A stretch of 24,493 nucleotides of DNA, taken from positions 1 to 24,493 of IMG/VR virus record IMGVR_UViG_3300031599_000036; one strand, written 5' to 3'. Below are positions 3,860-11,409 of the stretch, piece after piece. The notes under the pieces were generated by a model. It was not told where the DNA came from. It worked only from the letters and a program-made list of their open reading frames with translations, and did not search any database. Source of the stretch: a virus. A program made the position numbers and the translations under genes. How positions within the stretch are numbered: the first letter of the stretch is position 1; each line of letters starts with the position of its first letter.

Positions 3860-5530
3860 ATGGAAGATAAAACTTGGGATAAGTTAAAGCAACCCTGTCC
3901 ACTTTGCACCAGCAGTGATGCTGTAGGAATCAATCAAAATGGTTCTGCAAAGTGTTTCAGTTGTGGAGAATTTATGCCTAACTATAAACAATCATGTGAA
4001 GGAAAAGATATGACAACAACAACAACAACACAGCACAAGCAGATAGATAGTGTGGGTGAGGGTAACTTCATTGCACTAACAGACCGGCAGATATCTCAGA
4101 GCACTGCTCAGAAGTATGGAGTTAAGGCTGTTCAAGATTTGAAAGGTCAGGTAGTAAAACATTTCTATCCATATTATAATGGACATGAGTTGTCTGCTAC
4201 CAAGTGTCGTAACACAGTAACTAAAGACTTCTTTGTTACAGGTACATACAACGACACCGGATTGTTTGGACAACAGCTGTTCAAGAGTGGTAAGTATGTT
4301 ACCATAACCGAAGGCGAGTGTGATGCTATGGCGGCTTACGAACTACTGGGTAGTAAGTGGGCAGTCGTATCTATCAAGCGTGGTGCACAAGGTGCAGTGC
4401 GTGACATCAAGGAGAGCTTAGAATTCTTTGATGACTTTGAGAATATTATTGTAGCATTTGATAATGATAAGGCAGGTAAGGATGCGGCTGTTAAAGTTGC
4501 TAGGCTTTTCAAGCCGGGCAAAGCTAGGATACTTACTCTACCTAATGGTTTCAAAGACCCGAATGATATGCTTCGAAGTAACAAGCACAAAGACTTCGTT
4601 GAAGCTTGGTGGGCTAGTAAAGTTTACACACCTTCTGGTGTCATTAATGTTACTGAACAACGAGAAAAGTTTCACAATCGTGAGAGAAAACAAAGCGTTC
4701 CCTATCCTTATGAAGGACTAAACAAAAAGCTATATGGCTTAAGACAAGGTGAACTGGTAACTCTAACAGGTGGTACAGGTCTTGGTAAGTCTAGTGTAAC
4801 TAGAGAGATAGAGCATTGGCTTGTCAAACAGACTCAAGATAACGTAGGTATCATAGCACTAGAAGAAGATTGGAGACGTACCATTGATGGTATAATATCT
4901 ATCGAAGCTAATGCTAGACTGTACGTTGATGAAGAGAGAGAGAAGTTTTCGAAAGAAGAACTTGATAAGATGTTTGATATGCTGTATGATGGTGATAATA
5001 AAAACAGAGTCTGGGTTCACTCACACTTTGGCACCAACGACATTGATGATATCTTTACCAAGCTTCGCTTTATGATTATAGGATGTGACTGTAAGTGGGT
5101 GGTCATTGACCATTTACATATGCTAGTCAGTGCTGTACATGATGGAGACGAAAGACGAGCTATTGATTCTATTATGACCAGGCTTAGAAGTTTAGTTGAA
5201 GAGACAGGTGCAGGGATTATTCTTGTATCACATCTCAGAAGAGTTGATGGTAACAAAGGACACGAGAATGGAGTAGAGGTTAGCCTCTCACATCTTCGTG
5301 GCTCCAATAGTATTGGTCAGCTTTCTGATTGTGTGATTGCTTTAGAACGTAATCAACAGTCTGATGACCCTGATGAAGCAAGGACAACCAAGCTTCGTGT
5401 ACTTAAATCAAGGTACACAGGTGATGTTGGACTAGCGGCTCGAGTCATCTATGATGGTGAGACAGGCAGACTAACTGAACTTACAGACGAAGACATTGAG
5501 TTTGATAACTCTAAAGATGAGGCATTTTAA
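3860..5530 (+). CDS. Primase-helicase, T7 gp4-like
   Basis: The 556-residue product should unwind DNA and make lagging-strand primers. Domains in order: zinc-binding CPLC/CFSC (Cys13, 16, 32, 35); a Thr-rich linker (about 52-57); TOPRIM primase core with ITEGECDAM (Glu151) and VAFDNDKAG (Asp201, Asp203); RecA-like ring helicase with Walker A GGTGLGKSS (Lys310), Walker B VVIDH (Asp417), SHLRR, and LRGSNSIGQLSDCVIALERN, very close to the same T7 motif. RVLKSRYTGDVGLA corresponds to the T7 segment carrying the arginine finger. The acidic C-terminus ends in Phe (DNSKDEAF) as in T7 gp4, where it binds polymerase. ATG 3860 follows AGGAGG (3848-3853). Length matches T7 gp4 (566 aa). An internal start at 4010 may give a helicase-only form. 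Confidence 0.95.
   Translation: MEDKTWDKLKQPCPLCTSSDAVGINQNGSAKCFSCGEFMPNYKQSCEGKDMTTTTTTQHKQIDSVGEGNFIALTDRQISQSTAQKYGVKAVQDLKGQVVKHFYPYYNGHELSATKCRNTVTKDFFVTGTYNDTGLFGQQLFKSGKYVTITEGECDAMAAYELLGSKWAVVSIKRGAQGAVRDIKESLEFFDDFENIIVAFDNDKAGKDAAVKVARLFKPGKARILTLPNGFKDPNDMLRSNKHKDFVEAWWASKVYTPSGVINVTEQREKFHNRERKQSVPYPYEGLNKKLYGLRQGELVTLTGGTGLGKSSVTREIEHWLVKQTQDNVGIIALEEDWRRTIDGIISIEANARLYVDEEREKFSKEELDKMFDMLYDGDNKNRVWVHSHFGTNDIDDIFTKLRFMIIGCDCKWVVIDHLHMLVSAVHDGDERRAIDSIMTRLRSLVEETGAGIILVSHLRRVDGNKGHENGVEVSLSHLRGSNSIGQLSDCVIALERNQQSDDPDEARTTKLRVLKSRYTGDVGLAARVIYDGETGRLTELTDEDIEFDNSKDEAF
3998..4012 (+). promoter_or_regulatory. Internal ribosome site and start for a short helicase form
   Basis: GAAGGA (3998-4003) stands 6 nt before an in-frame ATG (4010-4012, Met51), exactly between the zinc domain and the Thr-rich linker. 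T7 gene 4 makes a helicase-only gp4B from an internal start at the same architectural point. Confidence 0.5.
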
Positions 5531-5532
5531 TT

Positions 5533-7263
5533 ATGGATTTAGTATTTGACATAGAGACTGACGATTTAATAGCTACTAAAGTGTGGTGTATTGTTGCTCA
5601 GAATCCTGAGACAGAAGAGATATTTCAATTCACACCGGATAACTTACAAGCAGGGTATGACTTCTTAGCCACAGCCGACACATTGATCGGACATAATATC
5701 ATAGGCTTTGACATTCCTTTAGTAGAGAAGTTTGGTAACGTAAATCTCAGTGGCAAAAATGTTATTGATACCTTAGTACTCTCTAGATTATTTAATCCCA
5801 CTAGAGATGGTGGTCATAGTCTAGGTACTTGGGGTTACAAGCTTGGCTATCCTAAGATTGAGTTCGAAGACTACCTTAACTATTCCCCACTGATGCTTGA
5901 GTACTGCACACGTGATGTTACTTTAAACACTCGTGTCTTACAAGAGCTAAGAAAAGAATCAAAAGGTTTTACACCTGACTGTATTGCTATAGAGCAGGGA
6001 GTATCTAAGATTATGAAGCAACAAGAGACCAATGGTTTCTTATTTGATATGCCTTCAGCACTATCTTTACTTGCAGAGCTTAGAGAAAAGATGCAGATTA
6101 TAGAGGACGAGGTACACAATACCTTTAAATCTAAGTGGGTAGATACTAAACTTGTTACACCTTTCATTAGGAAAGATGGCAACCTATCTAAACGTGGACT
6201 AACTGATGATGAGTATCAGCGTTGTTTAGATACAAGCAACTACCTTCCTTTCATGCGACAAACATTACAAGAGTTTAATCTTGGTAGTCGTAAACAGATT
6301 GGAGAATATCTTATTGACTTTGGTTGGAAGCCAGATAGGTTTACACCTACTGGTCAACCCATAGTAGATGAGAAAACATTATCAGCTATCACACACATAC
6401 ACGAAGCAAAACTTATTGCTGACTTCTTGTTAATACAGAAACGTATTGCTCAAGTAGATTCGTGGGTGGGTGCTGTTAAAGAAGACGGGCGGGTTCATGG
6501 TTTTGTTATTCCTAACGGTACAATTACCGGACGGATGGCACACAGGAATCCAAATATGGCACAGGTTCCTTCAGCACACAGCCCATACGGTAAAGAATGC
6601 CGAGCATGTTGGGTGGTAGGTGAAGGGAACGTATTACTAGGAGTAGATGCAAGTGGGTTAGAAATTAGAATGTTAGCTCACTATATGAATGACAATGAAT
6701 ATATCAACGAAATACTTAACGGAGACATACACTCCTCTAATCAAAAATCTGCAGGACTTGAATCAAGAAATCAGGCTAAGACATTCATCTATGCACTCAT
6801 GTATGGAGCCGGAGATGAGAAGCTTGGTAACGTGGTCGGAGGAAATAAGAAAGATGGGCAAAGAGCTAGACAACATTTCTTCGATAATAAACCTGCATTT
6901 AAGTCTCTTAGAGATAGAGTTAGCAGAGCTGCAGAAAAAACTTTCCTCAAAGGATTAGATGGGAGGAAGCTTTACATACGTAACAAACATGCGGCACTCA
7001 ACACTCTACTACAGGGAGCAGGTGCTATTGTTATGAAGAAAGCTTTAATTATTCTGGACGATCTACTTAAACTAAATGCTATAGACTATAAGTTTGTTGC
7101 TAACATTCACGATGAGTGGCAGATAGAAGTTAAAGAATCACAGGCAGATTTTGCAGGTGAGTTAGCAGTCAATAGTATTATACAAGCAGGAGAAGAATTT
7201 AATCTTCGTTGTCCTATGGATGGTGAATACAAAATAGGGAGGGATTGGAGTGAGACACATTAA
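5533..7263 (+). CDS. DNA polymerase, family A, T7 gp5-like
   Basis: The 576-residue replicative polymerase has an N-terminal 3'-5' exonuclease domain: FDIETDD (Asp6, Glu8), GHNIIGFD, DTLVLSRL (identical in T7) and YCTRDVTL. The polymerase domain has motif A GVDASGLE (Asp372), motif B QAKTFIYALMYGAGDEKLG (Lys416, Tyr420) and motif C NIHDEW (Asp527). Tyr420 is at the T7 Tyr526 / E. coli Phe762 position, which governs dideoxynucleotide discrimination. It is about 128 residues shorter than T7 gp5; part of the difference lies in the thumb between FKSKWV and FNLGSRKQI, where T7 carries its thioredoxin-binding loop. The ATG lies 2 nt after the primase stop, with GAGG (5519-5522). It overlaps the next gene by 14 nt. 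Confidence 0.95.
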   Translation: MDLVFDIETDDLIATKVWCIVAQNPETEEIFQFTPDNLQAGYDFLATADTLIGHNIIGFDIPLVEKFGNVNLSGKNVIDTLVLSRLFNPTRDGGHSLGTWGYKLGYPKIEFEDYLNYSPLMLEYCTRDVTLNTRVLQELRKESKGFTPDCIAIEQGVSKIMKQQETNGFLFDMPSALSLLAELREKMQIIEDEVHNTFKSKWVDTKLVTPFIRKDGNLSKRGLTDDEYQRCLDTSNYLPFMRQTLQEFNLGSRKQIGEYLIDFGWKPDRFTPTGQPIVDEKTLSAITHIHEAKLIADFLLIQKRIAQVDSWVGAVKEDGRVHGFVIPNGTITGRMAHRNPNMAQVPSAHSPYGKECRACWVVGEGNVLLGVDASGLEIRMLAHYMNDNEYINEILNGDIHSSNQKSAGLESRNQAKTFIYALMYGAGDEKLGNVVGGNKKDGQRARQHFFDNKPAFKSLRDRVSRAAEKTFLKGLDGRKLYIRNKHAALNTLLQGAGAIVMKKALIILDDLLKLNAIDYKFVANIHDEWQIEVKESQADFAGELAVNSIIQAGEEFNLRCPMDGEYKIGRDWSETH

Positions 7264-7603
7264 ACCAAACGACAGTAGTAGGAAAGGTGATCTAGCTGAG
7301 TACTACGCAGTAACATGGCTATGGGATAATGGCTATGAAGTTTTTAAAAACTCAGGCTGTACAGGACCAATAGATATGATAGCTGTAGATAACAAAGGAG
7401 TAGCTACTTACATTGATGTAAAGACTTTTAGAAAAAGAAATAGAAAATCAGAGGGAAAATATAACGGAAGTCTTAGTGAAGGTACAAACTTAGAACCAAG
7501 TAGAGCTAGAACAAAATTACAAAAAAAATTAGGGGTTAAACTTTTATGTTTTAATCCTAAAACAAGAAAACTAAAATTTGTGGAGCATTTAGATGACAAA
7601 TAA
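7250..7603 (+). CDS. PD-(D/E)XK nuclease, Holliday-resolvase-like (117 aa)
   Basis: A small nuclease with the signature of the archaeal-resolvase/YraN-like PD-(D/E)XK fold: KGDLAEYYAV (Glu17), GPIDMIAVD (Asp42) and TYIDVKT (Asp56, Lys58), in the usual spacing. The rest is basic, fitting DNA binding. The start is GTG at 7250 inside the polymerase end, with a perfect AGGGAGG (7237-7243) before it; no ATG is near. It probably acts on branched or foreign DNA. It overlaps the following exonuclease gene by 11 nt. The exact substrate cannot be told from sequence. Confidence 0.75.
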   Translation: MRHIKPNDSSRKGDLAEYYAVTWLWDNGYEVFKNSGCTGPIDMIAVDNKGVATYIDVKTFRKRNRKSEGKYNGSLSEGTNLEPSRARTKLQKKLGVKLLCFNPKTRKLKFVEHLDDK

Positions 7604-8411
7604 AACAAAACCACTTGACACAACCGATCAAGATGTATATAATAAACTGTCGGCTAAGAAAAAAACAGCCGAGTCAGGACACTGGTATACCCAGACAGGT
7701 GAGCCAATGTATACTATCATTGGAGCTAACGGTAAAGAACGTAACACTACTCTTCGAGATGCTAAGAAAGATAACTTAGTACCTTCGGTCACTACTGTGT
7801 TAGGTATGATAGCCAAACCTGCATTAGAAAACTGGAAGATCAACCAAGCATTAAACTCTGCACTTACTTTAGAGAAAGAAGAAGATGAATCTCTTTCTGA
7901 GTTTGCTTACAGATGCAAACAAGATTCTAAAAGGATAGGACAGGAAGCCGCAGAACAAGGTACTAAAATACATGCTATGATTGAGCAGGGATTTGAAGGT
8001 GGTGAAACAAACAAACCTTATGAAGCTGTTAAAGCTTTCTTGGATAAACAATTTCCTAACGAGCATTGGATAGCAGAAGATTCTTTTTGTGCTGACTTAG
8101 GTTATGGTGGTAAGATAGATTTATATTCTACTACCGGTATCTTTGTTGACTTTAAAACTAAAGATAACTTAGAAGGTAAAGACCCTGCTTCATTAGTATA
8201 CGATGAGCATGGTATGCAGTTGTCTGCTTATGCACAGGGTTGTGGTTACCATAACGTTGAACGTGTTTCTATTTTTATAGATAGGAAACAACACGATCTT
8301 ATTGCTTGTCACATCTGGGATAGAGACTCACAAACAAAACACACAGAAATGTTTAACAGCATTTTAAACTATTGGAAACTAGTAAAGAACTATGAATCAA
8401 AAAAAATCTAG
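7593..8411 (+). CDS. RecB/Cas4-type exonuclease (PD-(D/E)XK)
   Basis: A 272-residue nuclease. The visible order is GTKIHAMIE (His127), GGKIDLY (Asp176), VDFKTKD (Asp186, Lys188) and MQLSAYAQG (Gln209, Tyr213), which is the His-D-DxK-QxxxY pattern of RecB-type exonucleases. It occupies the place of T7 gene 6 (5'-3' exonuclease) after the polymerase and may replace it in host DNA breakdown and recombination (inference). An N-terminal segment of about 70 residues (HWYTQTGEPMYTI) may bind DNA. ATG 7593 follows GGAG (7582-7585) inside the previous gene; the end overlaps the next gene by 20 nt. Confidence 0.8.
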   Translation: MTNKTKPLDTTDQDVYNKLSAKKKTAESGHWYTQTGEPMYTIIGANGKERNTTLRDAKKDNLVPSVTTVLGMIAKPALENWKINQALNSALTLEKEEDESLSEFAYRCKQDSKRIGQEAAEQGTKIHAMIEQGFEGGETNKPYEAVKAFLDKQFPNEHWIAEDSFCADLGYGGKIDLYSTTGIFVDFKTKDNLEGKDPASLVYDEHGMQLSAYAQGCGYHNVERVSIFIDRKQHDLIACHIWDRDSQTKHTEMFNSILNYWKLVKNYESKKI

Positions 8412-8640
8412 ACAGTTAAGACGTAAAGCAGAAGACCTACTTATTGAGTGGTTAAGAACAATGGTTCCGGACGGAGAAGATACATCTAAGATTAATAAAA
8501 AAAATATCTCAGAATTTCTTCCTGAACAGACACATTTATTTGCTCGTAATAAATATTTACTAAGTGCTTATAGTTTACGATGGTTTTATAAACAAGTCAA
8601 ACGAAATCCCAACCTAACGTTGGAGGACATCAATGTCTAG
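8392..8640 (+). CDS. Hypothetical helical protein between nucleases (82 aa)
   Basis: An 82-residue basic protein with a Lys/Arg-rich N-terminus (KKSRQLRRKAEDLL) and aromatic, helical C-terminal half (LLSAYSLRWFYKQVKRN). I recognise no named domain. It overlaps both neighbours: it starts within the exonuclease end and its last codons contain the endonuclease I start, with GGAGGA as that gene's ribosome site. The tight packing suggests co-expression with the two nucleases; a DNA-binding accessory is possible but unproven. No ribosome site is obvious before ATG 8392, so coupling to the upstream gene is likely. Confidence 0.7.
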   Translation: MNQKKSRQLRRKAEDLLIEWLRTMVPDGEDTSKINKKNISEFLPEQTHLFARNKYLLSAYSLRWFYKQVKRNPNLTLEDINV

Positions 8641-9070
8641 AAGAGTACCACGAAAACCAAGACCTAAGAAAACTAATGTACCAAAAGGGTATGACAGTTT
8701 ATGGGAGTATGACATTCATCAAACGATTCTTAAAGATTGGAAACATCATTGGAACAAAATAGGATATGTCATACATCATAAGTATGAGCCAGACTTTGTA
8801 AAACAAATTGATTCAAAGTTTATCTTACTTGAAGCCAAGGGTAGGTTCTGGGATCATGCCGAATACAGTAAGTATATACATGTACGAACAGCTTTACCAG
8901 ATACTACGGAGTTAGTCTTTTTATTTCAAAAACCTTATGCACCTATGCCGGGAGCTAAGATAAGAAAGAACGGAACTAAACGAACCCATGCTGAATGGGC
9001 AGAAACAAATAATTTTACATGGTACAGTGAAGATACTTTACCTGACAACTGGAGAACTAATGGATTATAA
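8633..9070 (+). CDS. Endonuclease I, T7 gp3-like junction resolvase
   Basis: A 145-residue homologue of T7 endonuclease I, which cuts branched DNA and Holliday junctions as a dimer. The catalytic set is visible: SLWEYD (Glu25), YEPDF (Asp54) and LLEAKG (Glu67, Lys69), matching T7 Glu20, Asp55, Glu65 and Lys67. The N-terminus is very basic (RRVPRKPRPKK). Length is near the T7 enzyme (149 aa). ATG 8633 follows GGAGGA (8622-8627). It is the third PD-(D/E)XK nuclease in 1.8 kb. It overlaps the next gene by 11 nt. Confidence 0.88.
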   Translation: MSRRVPRKPRPKKTNVPKGYDSLWEYDIHQTILKDWKHHWNKIGYVIHHKYEPDFVKQIDSKFILLEAKGRFWDHAEYSKYIHVRTALPDTTELVFLFQKPYAPMPGAKIRKNGTKRTHAEWAETNNFTWYSEDTLPDNWRTNGL

Positions 9071-9353
9071 ATTTAATGAACGAAGACATATAATTGAATT
9101 AAAAGAGTATATTGATGGTACATATGGTGAGCATTATGCTTCCGATAAGTACCAAGCAACAGATATTATTATTGATGCTGGACATGGTATGGGTTTTTGT
9201 ATGGGTAATATTTTAAAGTATGCAAAACGTTACGGAAATAAAGATGGACACAACAGAAAAGACTTGCTAAAAATCTTACACTATGGTATAATAATGCTTG
9301 ATATACACGATGATAGAGATAAGTTTTTTAAAACAGGAGAGAGTAAGTGGTAG
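9060..9353 (+). CDS. DUF3310-family protein (97 aa)
   Basis: The segment FCMGNILKYAKRYGNKDG followed by RKDLLKILHYGIIML matches the G-N-x-x-K-Y-x-x-R-Y ... DLxKxxxY pattern of DUF3310 proteins, common small phage proteins often labelled nucleotide kinase without good proof. Start ATG 9060 is preceded by GGAG (9051-9054) and lies in the endonuclease end; the in-frame ATG at 8988 lies deep inside endonuclease I and lacks a ribosome site. Its end overlaps the nrdA start by 7 nt, so a link to nucleotide supply is plausible by context only. Confidence 0.7.
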   Translation: MDYKFNERRHIIELKEYIDGTYGEHYASDKYQATDIIIDAGHGMGFCMGNILKYAKRYGNKDGHNRKDLLKILHYGIIMLDIHDDRDKFFKTGESKW

Positions 9354-11242
9354 AAGACAAAGTAGGTATCAAGGAATATCTTGGTATAAAAATTAATTAC
9401 AGTAACGAAAGAAATTTAGATAAGTTCAGCCTTGATACACTCAAGGATAGATACTTATGGGAGAATGAAACACATGCACAAGAAGCGTTCGCAAGAGCCT
9501 CCGTCTTCGGAGCAACCTACAAAGGAGTCACCAATTTTGAGTTGGCTCAACGCCTTTATCACTACAGTTCCTCTTGTTGGTTCATGTTTAGCACTCCTAT
9601 TCTTAGTAACGGGGGAACAAGTCGTGGGCTTCCTATCAGTTGTTTCCTTAATTATGTACCTGACAGCAGGGTCGGTCTATCAGATCATTATGATGAAAAT
9701 ATATGGTTGGCGAGTTCAGGTGGAGGTATTGGTGGATATTGGGGAGACATTAGGAGTAACGGTGTATCTACTACTCACGGCAGTAAGTCTACTGGTTCAA
9801 TTCCTTTCATGCATGTAGTAGATTCTCAGATGTTAGCCTTTAATCAAGGAGTAACAAGACGAGGTTCGTATGCCGCATACATGGACATCAGCCATCCGGA
9901 GATAGAAGAGTTCATAAACATTCGAAAAGAATCAGGTGGAGATATTAACAGGAAGTGTTTGAATTTACACAACGGTATTAATATCACAAATGATTTTCTT
10001 AAAGCTGTAGAAGATGATGCAGACTGGAGATTAGTTGACCCTAAATCAAACGAAGCGGTTAAGGTTGTTAATGCTAGAGACCTATGGTGGCAGATAATTA
10101 ACGCTAGAGCAGAGACAGGTGAACCGTACATGATTAACATTGATACATGTAACGAAGCTTTACCTAAAGAACAGAAAGCTTTAGGATTAAATATTAAACA
10201 AAGCAACCTATGCTCAGAGATTACACTAGCAACTAATGAAGAACGTACAGCTGTATGTTGTTTGTCTTCTGTTAATCTAGAATACTTTGATGATTGGTCA
10301 GAGAATCCAATGTTCATAGAAGATTTAATAACAATGCTCGACAATGTTTTGCAACATTACATTGACAACGCTGTCGACACAACACACTTAGGAGAATATA
10401 GTGCTAACTTTAAAAGGTTTCAAAAACATATCAAGCCGGGCAAAGAAGGGTTTACTAAATCTGCCTACTCTGCTTATCGAGAAAGGTCGCTGGGCTTGGG
10501 TGCAATGGGATTCCATTCGTATCTCCAGTCACGCAGCCTACCTTTTGAGGGTATATACGCTACGGGATTTAATCACAAAGCGTTCAAATACATTAAGAGC
10601 CAAGCTTCTAAAGCATCTGAACAACTTGCAGAAGAACGTGGTGAAGCTCCTGACATCCATGGCAGTGGGCGTAGGAATGCTCATCTCCTCGCTGTTGCTC
10701 CTAATGCCTCTTCTAGTATTATTTGTGGTGGGACATCTCCTTCTATTGAGCCATACAGGGCTAACGTATATACACACAAAACTTTATCCGGCTCCTACCA
10801 AGTAAAGAACAGACATTTAGAAAGCTTGTTAGCCACAAAGAAACTAAACAAAAATGAACTTACAGAAGTATGGAAAGATATAGCAGGACATGAAGGTTCT
10901 GTTCAACATCTTACTATACTAACTGACAAAGAAAAAGAAATATTTAAAACTGCTACTGAGTTAGATCAAGTTTGGGTTGTAGAACATGCATCTCAACGAC
11001 AAGAATTTATATGTCAAGCTCAATCAGTTAACCTATTCTTTACTATACCTACAGCTACAGAAGCACAAGAAGTGCACGATGAATACATGCAGTATGTCAA
11101 TGATGTACATTGGTATGCTATGCACAAGTTAAAATCTTTGTACTATTTTAGAACAAATGCTGCTCGTAACGCAGAGAATGTAAACACTAAAGTTCAACGC
11201 ATCAAGTTAGATGAAGTTGAATGCATAGCGTGTGAGGGATAG
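9347..11242 (+). CDS. nrdA: Class I ribonucleotide reductase, large subunit
   Basis: This 631-residue subunit reduces ribonucleotides to deoxyribonucleotides for phage DNA synthesis, using the radical made by the small subunit encoded downstream. Visible active-site elements are PISCFLNY (Cys99), SNLCSEI (Asn287, Cys289, Glu291), AVCCLSSVNL (Cys304), the radical-path pair LYY (Tyr599-Tyr600) and a C-terminal CIACEG pair (Cys626, Cys629) that shuttles electrons from a thioredoxin or glutaredoxin. It is about 130 residues shorter than E. coli NrdA and the N-terminal ATP-cone appears absent, so inhibition by dATP is not expected. The start is GTG at 9347 with AGGAG (9335-9339), inside the DUF3310 stop. 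No thioredoxin gene is seen here. Confidence 0.95.
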   Translation: MVEDKVGIKEYLGIKINYSNERNLDKFSLDTLKDRYLWENETHAQEAFARASVFGATYKGVTNFELAQRLYHYSSSCWFMFSTPILSNGGTSRGLPISCFLNYVPDSRVGLSDHYDENIWLASSGGGIGGYWGDIRSNGVSTTHGSKSTGSIPFMHVVDSQMLAFNQGVTRRGSYAAYMDISHPEIEEFINIRKESGGDINRKCLNLHNGINITNDFLKAVEDDADWRLVDPKSNEAVKVVNARDLWWQIINARAETGEPYMINIDTCNEALPKEQKALGLNIKQSNLCSEITLATNEERTAVCCLSSVNLEYFDDWSENPMFIEDLITMLDNVLQHYIDNAVDTTHLGEYSANFKRFQKHIKPGKEGFTKSAYSAYRERSLGLGAMGFHSYLQSRSLPFEGIYATGFNHKAFKYIKSQASKASEQLAEERGEAPDIHGSGRRNAHLLAVAPNASSSIICGGTSPSIEPYRANVYTHKTLSGSYQVKNRHLESLLATKKLNKNELTEVWKDIAGHEGSVQHLTILTDKEKEIFKTATELDQVWVVEHASQRQEFICQAQSVNLFFTIPTATEAQEVHDEYMQYVNDVHWYAMHKLKSLYYFRTNAARNAENVNTKVQRIKLDEVECIACEG

Positions 11243-11243
11243 T

Positions 11244-11408
11244 ATGAACTGTTGGCATTGTAATACACAATTAATCTGGGGTGGAGATCACGACATAGAA
11301 GAAGAAGATGATGAGTACATAATGGAAACTAATTTAAGTTGTCCTAAATGTGAATCATTTGTAGTGGTATACTTACCCAAAAAATTTAACAAACTAAACG
11401 AGAAATAA
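11244..11408 (+). CDS. Zinc-ribbon miniprotein between nrdA and nrdB (54 aa)
   Basis: A 54-residue ORF lying 1 nt after nrdA and 1 nt before nrdB. It has two Cys pairs, NCWHCN (Cys3, Cys6) and SCPKCE (Cys33, Cys36), spaced as in a zinc ribbon, with an acidic insert (HDIEEEDDEY) between them. Similar small CWHC...CPxC proteins occur beside RNR genes in phages as far as I recall, but no function is known to me. Location suggests a partner of RNR or a regulator. No Shine-Dalgarno is visible; translation is probably coupled to nrdA termination. Confidence 0.75.
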   Translation: MNCWHCNTQLIWGGDHDIEEEDDEYIMETNLSCPKCESFVVVYLPKKFNKLNEK

Positions 11409-11409
11409 C

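Noticed and set aside
5533-7263. DnaJ-like zinc insert in the polymerase, as reported for some marine phages
   Set aside because: No CxxCxGxG repeats are present; the protein aligns with T7 gp5 throughout.
8988-9059. Longer start of the DUF3310 gene
   Set aside because: It lies inside endonuclease I with no ribosome site; ATG 9060 has GGAG and gives a normal-length protein.
9844-10344. Long - strand ORF (166 codons) inside nrdA
   Set aside because: Shadow frame of a gene with all class I RNR active-site residues; no ribosome site or coding signature of its own.
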